64,000 nucleotides of DNA from Polaribacter sp. Hel_I_88 (GTDB lineage Bacteria; Bacteroidota; Bacteroidia; Flavobacteriales; Flavobacteriaceae): the NCBI RefSeq assembly GCF_000687935.1, contig NZ_JHZZ01000001.1, positions 1,116,001 to 1,180,000 of the forward strand, given 5' to 3'. A program made the translations under genes and the position numbers. The notes under the pieces are model-generated. The model saw only the letters and a program-made list of their open reading frames with translations, ran no database searches and had not been told where the DNA came from. Shown in pieces: positions 16,153 to 23,209 of the stretch; the stretch's first letter is position 1, and every line of letters starts with the position of its first letter.

Positions 16153-18558
16153 ATGCAAACAAATCCTGAATTAGAACTTGCCTTAAATTTTATCGAAAAA
16201 ACCGATAGAAACCTTTTTATCACAGGAAAAGCAGGTACAGGAAAAACAACTTTTTTACATCAAATTAAAAATGAATCTTTAAAAAGAATGGTAATTGTTG
16301 CTCCAACAGGAGTTGCAGCCATTAATGCAAAAGGTGTAACCATTCACTCTTTTTTTCAAATGCCTTTTGGGCCAATTTTACCAAATCAGCCTCCAAATAG
16401 CCAACAAAGACGTTTCTCTAAAACGAAAATTGATATTATAAAATCGCTAGATTTAGTAATTATCGATGAAATTTCTATGGTTCGTGCAGATTTACTGGAT
16501 GGAATTGACCAAGTAATGCGTCGTTATAAAAACCGAAATAAAGTTTTTGGTGGCGCACAAGTTTTAATGATTGGAGATTTGCAACAATTAGCGCCAGTTG
16601 TAAGACCAAATGAATGGAGTTTATTACAAGCTCATTATGAAACTGTCTATTTTTTTAGTTCAAAAGCATTTCAAGAAGCCAATGTAGTTTCTATTGAATT
16701 AAAACATATTTATCGTCAGAAAAATGAAGATTTTATCAAAATTTTAAATGAAGTAAGAAACGATACATTATCAACTGAATCTGCCGAAATTTTAAATAGA
16801 AATTACAATCCGTCTTTTTCACCAAGCAAAGAAGAAGGATTTATCACGTTAACAACACACAATAATAGAGCCAATTTAATTAACAATTCTGAGCTAAATA
16901 AATTAAAAGATAAGAGTGTTTTTTTTAAGGCAGAAATTTCTGGAAAGTTTAGCGAAAACTCGTTTCCTAATGATGAAAAATTAGAATTAAAATTAGGAGC
17001 GCAAGTCATGTTCATCAAAAATGATTCATCACAAGAAAAAAGATATTTTAACGGAAAAATAGGTATCATTACAAAAATTGCTAAAGATTCTGTGACTGTA
17101 AAATGTCCAAATGATGAAGATGAAATTGTTACAGAAAGAGAAACATGGTCTAACATTAATTACTCCATTAACGAGGAAACTAAAGCCATTAAAGAAGAAT
17201 TAATTGGTGCTTTTACACAAATTCCCTTGCGTTTGGCTTGGGCAATTACTATTCATAAAAGTCAAGGTTTAACATTCGAAAAAGCCATTATAGATGCTGA
17301 GGCTTCTTTTGCTCATGGGCAAACGTATGTGGCTTTGAGTAGATGTACATCTTTAGAAGGTTTGGTGTTAAAAACTAAGATTACAAGCAATGCCATTATC
17401 AACGATAAAACAGTAAGTATTTTTAATGAAAGTGTGGAGGAAAATCATCCTGATGAATCGATTTTAAACGAATCCGAAAAACATTTTCAATTAAATTTAA
17501 TCATAGAATTGTTAGATTATCAGCCATTTTTATATCCAATAACTCGCTTAATTGATATTTTTTATAAAAATCAAACCAGTATAAAAGGAGATGTAATTGA
17601 TCATTTACAAACCATAAAAGATGATGGAATTGTAGCTTTAATGAAAGTTTCTAACGGATTTAAAAATCAACTTTTACAGCTTTCTGATGCCAATATTTTA
17701 CCAGAAAATAGTTCTCAGATTCAAGAGCGTTTCACAAAAGCAGTTGATTATTTTTTGAATCAAACTAAGAATAATATCGAAAAACCTTTAGATGCAATTC
17801 AGTTTTCTACAGATAATAAAGCAGTAAAAGCAGATTTTTCAAAACAATTTGATTCCCTTCAAGAAAAATTAGAAGAAAAACTATTTGCCTTGCAAAAAAT
17901 GACAAATGGTTTTAAAACGAAAGATTATTTAGAAGTAAGAGCAAAATCAGTTTTACAAAAAACAGCACCAAAAAAGAAGAAAAAATCGGTAGCTTCAAAA
18001 CGTGATCCTATTTTGGCTTTAAAATTACGTGAATTAAGAGATGAAATTCGAATTGCAGAAAACATTGCTGCTTTTCAAATTTTTACACAAGAATCTTTGT
18101 ACGCCATGTGTGACCAATTGCCAAGAACAGAAAAAGAATTACTGGCAATTGCAGGTATGGGAAAAACCAGAGTTGCTAAATATGGAGAAGAAATTTTGGA
18201 AGCCATTAACGATTATTGTGATAAAAACGGAATTAATAAACTTAATGAGCAAAAAAAGGAAGATAAAAAATCGACCAAACAAATTACGTTAGAGTTGTTT
18301 AAAGCTGGTTTATCTATCAAAGAAATTGCCAAAGAAAGAAGCTTAACTGCTGGAACTATCGAAAATCATTTAGCAAGTTTTATTCCTTCTGGGGACGTTG
18401 ATGTTTTAGAATTGATGGATATAAAACGTTATAAAAAAATTAGAAACGAAATAGAAGAAGTTGGCGACACAAAAGGCTTAACAGCATTAAAAGAAAAAGT
18501 AGATGCAAGCTTTACTTATATGGAATTGAAAATGGTTTTAATGTCTATGGAGCTTTAA
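16153..18558 (+). CDS. PIF1/RecD-like superfamily 1 helicase with HRDC and HTH domains
   Basis: 801 residues. N-terminal helicase core: Walker A GKAGTGKTTF (about 25-34), APTGVAAINAKGVTIHSFF (motif Ia region), Walker B VIIDEISMVRADLL, GDLQQLAPV (motif III), and SQGLTFEKAIIDAEASFAHGQTYVALSRC (motifs V-VI). After a linker, an HRDC domain (about 617-700) includes a helix-hairpin-helix-like LLAIAGMGKTRVAKYGEEIL, and the C-terminal 85 residues form an HTH_40-like domain (LFKAGLSIKEIAKERSLTAG). PIF1 relatives unwind DNA 5'-3' and act on G-quadruplex or stalled forks; the HRDC tail suggests binding of branched DNA. Confidence 0.9.
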   Translation: MQTNPELELALNFIEKTDRNLFITGKAGTGKTTFLHQIKNESLKRMVIVAPTGVAAINAKGVTIHSFFQMPFGPILPNQPPNSQQRRFSKTKIDIIKSLDLVIIDEISMVRADLLDGIDQVMRRYKNRNKVFGGAQVLMIGDLQQLAPVVRPNEWSLLQAHYETVYFFSSKAFQEANVVSIELKHIYRQKNEDFIKILNEVRNDTLSTESAEILNRNYNPSFSPSKEEGFITLTTHNNRANLINNSELNKLKDKSVFFKAEISGKFSENSFPNDEKLELKLGAQVMFIKNDSSQEKRYFNGKIGIITKIAKDSVTVKCPNDEDEIVTERETWSNINYSINEETKAIKEELIGAFTQIPLRLAWAITIHKSQGLTFEKAIIDAEASFAHGQTYVALSRCTSLEGLVLKTKITSNAIINDKTVSIFNESVEENHPDESILNESEKHFQLNLIIELLDYQPFLYPITRLIDIFYKNQTSIKGDVIDHLQTIKDDGIVALMKVSNGFKNQLLQLSDANILPENSSQIQERFTKAVDYFLNQTKNNIEKPLDAIQFSTDNKAVKADFSKQFDSLQEKLEEKLFALQKMTNGFKTKDYLEVRAKSVLQKTAPKKKKKSVASKRDPILALKLRELRDEIRIAENIAAFQIFTQESLYAMCDQLPRTEKELLAIAGMGKTRVAKYGEEILEAINDYCDKNGINKLNEQKKEDKKSTKQITLELFKAGLSIKEIAKERSLTAGTIENHLASFIPSGDVDVLELMDIKRYKKIRNEIEEVGDTKGLTALKEKVDASFTYMELKMVLMSMEL

Positions 18559-18621
18559 GTTGATGCAATCTTATCTTACAATTACACGTTTACACAATTC
18601 AACACTTACACAATTTATAAA

Positions 18622-19824
18622 ATGATTTCAGTAGAAGAAGCATTAGCATTCGTTTTAAATTCAACTCAAAATTTTGGGATTGAAGAAATTCCGTTTATAA
18701 AATCGGTTGGTAGAATTTTAAAAGAAGAAATTGTGGCTGATAGAGATTTCCCTCCTTTTAACAGAGTTGCTATGGATGGAATTGCCATTGATTATAATGA
18801 ATTTAGTTCTCGACTACGCTCGAACAGACATTTGAGTTTTGAGATAGAAGGAATTCAAGCTGCAGGAAGTGAACAAATTACGCTCAAAAACAAAGAAAAT
18901 TGCATTGAAGTAATGACAGGTGCTGTGTTGCCAAACAACGCAAATACAGTTATTAGATACGAAGATGTAACTATTGAAAATGGATTTGCAACCATTACTA
19001 TTGATGCAATTAATGAGCATCAAAATATACATCAAAAAGGGAAAGATGGGAAAGTTGATGATGTATTAATTACAGAAAACACAAAAATTTCAGCAGCAGA
19101 AATAGGTGTTTTGGCAACAGTTGGTAAATCGTTTGTAAAGGTTGCAAAACAACCAAAAGTGATGATTATTTCTACAGGTGATGAATTGGTTGGTGTTGAT
19201 GAAATCCCTTTGGAACATCAAATAAGAAGAAGCAATGTTTTTACGCTGATTTCTTTGTTAGAAAGACTAAATATTCCTTCAGAAACCGATCATATTACAG
19301 ATGATAAACCTGTTTTAAAATCAAAAATAAAAACTTATTTACAAGAATATGATGTGTTGCTTTTTAGTGGTGCAGTTAGCAAAGGGAAATTCGATTTTTT
19401 ACCAGAAGTTTTTGAGGAATTAGGAATTGAAAAACTCTTTCATAAAGTTGCTCAAAGACCAGGAAAACCTTTTTGGTTTGGAAAAACAACTAATTGTAAT
19501 GTGTTCGGATTTCCAGGGAATCCTATTTCGACTTTTGTAAATTGTTTGGCATATTTTTATCCTTGGTATTACAAATCAATAAATTTAAAAGTTGAAGAAG
19601 AAACTGCAACTTTAGCAGAAAACGTTACTTTTAAACCTGATTTGGTTTACTTTTTACAAGTAAAGTTAGCAAGTAAAAATGGTAATTTAATGGCAACTCC
19701 AATTCAAGGAAATGGTTCTGGAGATTTAGCCAGTTTGGTAAATGCAGATGCTTTTATTCAGTTGCCAAGTAGTAAAAGTGAGTTTCAAAGTGGAGAGGTT
19801 TTTAAGATAATAAGATATAGATAA
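18622..19824 (+). CDS. moeA: Molybdopterin molybdenumtransferase MoeA
   Basis: 400-residue enzyme that inserts molybdate into adenylylated molybdopterin. Family motifs: FPPFNRVAMDGIAI near residue 52, MTGAVLPNNANTVIRYEDV, the MoCF-biosynthesis fold STGDELV ... RSNVFTL, and GFPGNPISTFVNCLAYFYP. Residues 62-74 (SSRLRSNRHLSFE) are encoded by a copy of an extragenic palindromic repeat and look like an insertion in a variable loop. First gene of a Mo-cofactor run; a putative lipoprotein gene starts 2 bases after the stop. Confidence 0.95.
   Translation: MISVEEALAFVLNSTQNFGIEEIPFIKSVGRILKEEIVADRDFPPFNRVAMDGIAIDYNEFSSRLRSNRHLSFEIEGIQAAGSEQITLKNKENCIEVMTGAVLPNNANTVIRYEDVTIENGFATITIDAINEHQNIHQKGKDGKVDDVLITENTKISAAEIGVLATVGKSFVKVAKQPKVMIISTGDELVGVDEIPLEHQIRRSNVFTLISLLERLNIPSETDHITDDKPVLKSKIKTYLQEYDVLLFSGAVSKGKFDFLPEVFEELGIEKLFHKVAQRPGKPFWFGKTTNCNVFGFPGNPISTFVNCLAYFYPWYYKSINLKVEEETATLAENVTFKPDLVYFLQVKLASKNGNLMATPIQGNGSGDLASLVNADAFIQLPSSKSEFQSGEVFKIIRYR
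18805..18836. repeat. Palindromic repeat unit inside moeA
   Basis: AGTTCTCGACTACGCTCGAA followed by CAGACATTTGAG. Matches the ends of the extragenic palindrome at 5929-5985 (AGTTCTCGA ... CTCGAACTGACATTT) and is read in frame as SSRLRSNRHLS. Confidence 0.7.
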
Positions 19825-19826
19825 TT

Positions 19827-20084
19827 TTGAGAAAAATAACTATTATTTGCTTTGTCATATTCTTGAGTTGTGCAAAACAAGACAAAACATTGTTAATTAA
19901 TGTTGATTGTAAGAATCATATTTTAATTAATAAAAAAAAGTTAAGTTTTGAACAAACAAAAAAAGCAATAAACCTACATAATTCAAAATTTGGTTCGAAT
20001 GCCAAGTTTAAATTTGAAGTTTGCAAACAAACAAGTGTTAAAGTATTAGTGGAACTTAAAAATTTAATTAAAAAAGATGAGTGA
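19827..20084 (+). CDS. Tiny putative lipoprotein between moeA and moaC
   Basis: 85 residues from a TTG, the only plausible start. The N-terminus MRKITIICFVIFLSC is a lipoprotein signal with Cys 15; three other Cys are at 8, 28 and 66. The mature part (LLINVDCKNHILINKKKLSF ... LVELKNLIKKDE) has the strand-helix rhythm of the periplasmic domain of ExbD/TolR, a weak resemblance judged by eye. Its end overlaps the moaC start by 8 bases, so it is translated from the Mo-cofactor transcript. Function unknown. Confidence 0.6.
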   Translation: MRKITIICFVIFLSCAKQDKTLLINVDCKNHILINKKKLSFEQTKKAINLHNSKFGSNAKFKFEVCKQTSVKVLVELKNLIKKDE

Positions 20085-20556
20085 TTTTAGTCATATAAAT
20101 TCCAAGAACAATCCTAAAATGGTAAACGTTTCTGATAAGAAAGTTACCAAAAGAATAGCTATTGCAAAAGCAACGATGTTTTTAGGAGAAGAAGTGATTT
20201 CTCAATTTACGAATAATGAATTAACCACTATAAAAGGGCCTGTTTTTCAAACAGCAATTATTGCTGGAATTCAAGCTGTAAAAAAGACCTCAGAATTAAT
20301 TCCTATGTGTCATCCATTATTAATTAATGGTGTTGATATTGATATTAATATCATAGATTTAGAACATATAGAAGTGTTTTGTAAAGTTACTATTGAAGGA
20401 AAAACGGGTGTAGAAATGGAAGCTTTAACTGGCGCAAATATAACTTGTTTAACTATTTACGATATGTGCAAAAGTATCAGTCAACAAATGATGATTAAAG
20501 AAGTAAAATTAGTAGAAAAAACTGGAGGAAAATCTGATATAAAAAGCCCATCTTAA
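20077..20556 (+). CDS. moaC: Cyclic pyranopterin monophosphate synthase MoaC
   Basis: 159-residue enzyme converting the MoaA product to cyclic pyranopterin monophosphate. Family motifs present: MVNVSDKKVTKRIAIAKA, IAGIQAVKKTSELIPMCHPL (substrate site), KTGVEMEALTGANITCLTIYDMCKS and the C-terminal KTGGKSD. The start overlaps the upstream small ORF. The last three codons and the stop (AGC CCA TCT TAA) lie in a copy of the CCCATCTTAATCTTCCC repeat, so the repeat supplies the stop codon. Confidence 0.96.
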   Translation: MSDFSHINSKNNPKMVNVSDKKVTKRIAIAKATMFLGEEVISQFTNNELTTIKGPVFQTAIIAGIQAVKKTSELIPMCHPLLINGVDIDINIIDLEHIEVFCKVTIEGKTGVEMEALTGANITCLTIYDMCKSISQQMMIKEVKLVEKTGGKSDIKSPS

Positions 20557-20583
20557 TCTTCCCAAAGGGAAGAAATACTCATG
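20547..20583. repeat. CCCATCTTAATCTTCCC repeat, copy 1 (overlaps moaC stop)
   Basis: Identical over 37 bases to 20699-20735, containing the small hairpin CTTCCC-AAA-GGGAAG. Together with the inverted copy at 20665-20696 it forms a cluster filling the spacer before the mobA-like gene. Confidence 0.75.
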
Positions 20584-20664
20584 ATAAATTATGTTAAAAG
20601 AGTTAGATAGTTAATTAAAATAAAAAAGAATACTTAAAAGTAAAGGTAGTTAACAGTGAGAAAA

Positions 20665-20735
20665 GTCCTTCCCTTTGGGAAGGATTTAGGATGGGTATCC
20701 CATCTTAATCTTCCCAAAGGGAAGAAATACTCATG
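20665..20735. repeat. Head-to-head pair of the same repeat (inverted copy plus copy 2)
   Basis: AGTCCTTCCCTTTGGGAAGG and ATTTAGGATGGG run into TAT and then CCCATCTTAATCTTCCCAAA, making a long imperfect inverted repeat. The inverted copy also matches the unit at 4910-4943. Confidence 0.7.
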
Positions 20736-20841
20736 TGTTATCTTTGTTTTAAAATGATAACATTTAGTATTGTCTTTTCGATTAAAAGGAGAAATAAAAT
20801 TGAATAGTTTTATAAGTACATTAAAATAAACAAATAGTATT

Positions 20842-21948
20842 TTGAAAACACACACAAAACATACAAATTTAGAAAGGAGAAATAATGATAATTTTGCACC
20901 TAATGAAATATCCATTTTAGGAACAAATTGCACTATTATTTCTGATTTAGTGCAACAAGTTTCTCAAAAATTATCAAACTATAAATTAGCGTATTTTGAT
21001 GCTTCTCATGCAAAAAACGTTTCAGAAAATATGTTGTCTGAATATGTTTTTCATCATGAAGGAAATTTACAAATTACGACTTCTGGAAACGTAAATAAGT
21101 TTCAACAACGTTTAGATTTTGCGCAATTTGATTATGTTTTTATCAATGGAAATCATTATGAAGGAGCAAAACAAATTTTAGTTTTAGATGAAGCCAAACA
21201 AGCTTCAGTATTCAAAAGATTAGAGCAATTAAATCGCATTCAGTTTATCATAAAACTAAAAAAAGAAACTGAATTTTTTGATTTTTTGGTTGAGAAATAT
21301 CCAACAATAAAAAATAAAATCTGTTATACCATTGATGAAGTTGATAAAATTGCAAATCACATTGATAATTTAATTCAAGAAAAGATTGCGCCTATAAAAG
21401 GGTTGGTTTTGGTTGGTGGAAAAAGTACAAGAATGGGAACAGACAAATCTGAACTCAATTATTTTGGTAAACCACAAAAAGAATATGCAAAAGAATTGTT
21501 GGAAGAAAACAATTTAGAAACGTTTTATTCAGTTCAAAACGCGTCAGAAATAGAAAATGAAATTTCAGATAAGTTTTTGAATTTAGGACCTTTTGGCGGA
21601 ATTTGTTCTGCGTTTCAAAAAGACCCAAATTCAGCCTGGTTTGTTTTGGCAACAGATGTTCCTTTTGTGGATGATGAAGTTATTCAGTTGTTGTTAAAAC
21701 ATAGAAATCCAAGTAAATCAGCAACAGCAATTAAAGGAAAAAGCAAGGAATTTATAGAACCTTTAATTACTATTTACGAGCCAAAAGCGTATCCTATTTT
21801 ATTGCAATATTTAGCTCAAGGGTATTCTTGTCCACGTAAAATGTTAATTAATTCGGATGTTAAAATTGTTGAGATTGATGATGATTTTATCAGAAATATA
21901 AATACTCCTGAAGAATTTGAAAGTGCTAAAAAGGAGATAAATGAGTAA
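20842..21948 (+). CDS. mobA: MobA-like molybdenum cofactor guanylyltransferase with degenerate MobB-like N-terminal half
   Basis: 368 residues from a TTG start. The C-terminal half (about 186-360) is a MobA nucleotidyltransferase with LVLVGGKSTRMGTDKSEL and the metal-binding LATDVPFVDD; MobA links GMP to molybdopterin. The N-terminal half (about 20-180) resembles a MobB-like P-loop domain in strand order (EISILGTNCTIISDLVQQVS, then FDYVFINGN), but the Walker A Gly-Lys-Thr is absent, so it cannot bind GTP in the usual way. Part of the Mo-cofactor run. Confidence 0.82.
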   Translation: MKTHTKHTNLERRNNDNFAPNEISILGTNCTIISDLVQQVSQKLSNYKLAYFDASHAKNVSENMLSEYVFHHEGNLQITTSGNVNKFQQRLDFAQFDYVFINGNHYEGAKQILVLDEAKQASVFKRLEQLNRIQFIIKLKKETEFFDFLVEKYPTIKNKICYTIDEVDKIANHIDNLIQEKIAPIKGLVLVGGKSTRMGTDKSELNYFGKPQKEYAKELLEENNLETFYSVQNASEIENEISDKFLNLGPFGGICSAFQKDPNSAWFVLATDVPFVDDEVIQLLLKHRNPSKSATAIKGKSKEFIEPLITIYEPKAYPILLQYLAQGYSCPRKMLINSDVKIVEIDDDFIRNINTPEEFESAKKEINE

Positions 21949-22034
21949 TCGAAAATAAGAATAACACACAGTTTTATCTTTTCGACTTTAGGAGAAATCA
22001 CATAAAATAGCTAACATAAGATTGAGGTAATTAT

Positions 22035-22080
22035 GAGATTTCTCAATCGCCAAAAAAGGCTCATTTAGAAATGACAAAAT
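22035..22080. repeat. Extragenic palindrome ending in AATGACA
   Basis: GAGATTTCTCAATCGCC, loop, GGCTCATTTAGAAATGACA. Imperfect hairpin of the same general design as 5929, 41390, 47494 and 52176. Lies before the moeB/thiF-like gene. Confidence 0.5.
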
Positions 22081-22112
22081 CAAGAAAATTCTGAAACGAA
22101 TTCAGCATAATA

Positions 22113-23204
22113 ATGAAACCAACAAAAAATCAACTTTTTAAACGTCAAATTACTTTATCAGAAATTGGTGAAGTTGGGCAACAAAAACTACAAAACGCTT
22201 CTGTTTTAGTAGTTGGTTGTGGAGGTTTAGGAAGTCCGATTGCTGTATATTTGGCTGCAAGTGGCATTGGCAAAATTCATTTGGTAGATTTTGATACAGT
22301 TGATATTACCAATTTACACAGACAGGTTTTTTTTAGTTTGGAGGATATTGGCAAATCTAAAGCAGAAGTTTTATCGACCTTTATAAAAAAAAGAGCACCT
22401 TTTACAGAAGTAAACTTTACCAACAAACCAATTACAAAAGACAATGTTTTTGAATTGATAGAATGTGTAGATATTGTTGTGGATGGAACAGATTCTTTAC
22501 CCACAAAATATTTGTTAAACGATGCTTGTGTCATCAAAAATAAACCATTTGTTTACGGTTCTTTATATAAGTTTGATGGCTATGTTGCCACTTTTAATGT
22601 ATTGCAAAAAGATGAAACTTATTCCACAAATTTAAGAGATGCGTTTCCAGAAATGGCTTCAGATATTCCTAATTGTGAAGAAGCTGGAACTTTAAACTCT
22701 ATTGTAGGTATGATTGCCACACAACAAGTAAATGAAGTTTTAAAACTGGTTACAGGCGTTGGAAAACCATTAACAAATCAGCTACGTATATATAATGCAT
22801 TGCAAAATCAAGAGTTAAAAATGAAGCTAAAACCCACAGTTTTAAAAGATAAAATTGCTAAAATATTTAAAGTTCAAACGTATGTTGATGCAGCTTGTGC
22901 AGGTCAAAATCCTGATTGGCAAATATCCGCTGCAACACTAAAGCAACAATTAGCAGATATAAAAACTTCTAAAAGCCTTGAAATTATTGCAGTTTTGAAT
23001 AATTTAAAACTGCCTTTTGAGGTAAATCAGACCATTCATATCAATACATTTGATGCCGAAAAAATTGAAATTGATGAAAGCAAAACCTATGTTATGGTTT
23101 GCCAAAGAGGTTTGAATAGTTACAGAGCTACAGAAAGGTTAAAAAAGAAATACCCAAATTTAAAAGTCTTAAATTTGACGGGTGGAATTTCTAGCTACAA
23201 ATAA
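22113..23204 (+). CDS. MoeB/ThiF-type E1-like adenylyltransferase fused to a rhodanese domain
   Basis: 363 residues. The N-terminal ThiF/MoeB fold (about 1-245) has the nucleotide motif VVGCGGLGSPIAVYLAASGI, the DNLHRQ-type TNLHRQVFF and the catalytic Cys in IPNCEEAGTL. The C-terminal rhodanese domain (about 290-363) has an active-site CQRG. Such fusions activate and sulfurate MoaD or ThiS. The two CxxC zinc knuckles of E. coli MoeB are not present. Position among moe/moa/mob genes favours molybdopterin synthesis; a thiamine role is the alternative. Confidence 0.88.
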   Translation: MKPTKNQLFKRQITLSEIGEVGQQKLQNASVLVVGCGGLGSPIAVYLAASGIGKIHLVDFDTVDITNLHRQVFFSLEDIGKSKAEVLSTFIKKRAPFTEVNFTNKPITKDNVFELIECVDIVVDGTDSLPTKYLLNDACVIKNKPFVYGSLYKFDGYVATFNVLQKDETYSTNLRDAFPEMASDIPNCEEAGTLNSIVGMIATQQVNEVLKLVTGVGKPLTNQLRIYNALQNQELKMKLKPTVLKDKIAKIFKVQTYVDAACAGQNPDWQISAATLKQQLADIKTSKSLEIIAVLNNLKLPFEVNQTIHINTFDAEKIEIDESKTYVMVCQRGLNSYRATERLKKKYPNLKVLNLTGGISSYK

Positions 23205-23209
23205 ATTAC

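Noticed and set aside
18559..18621. Molybdenum-cofactor riboswitch upstream of moeA
   Set aside because: Only about 60 bases of AT-rich spacer with no conserved structure.
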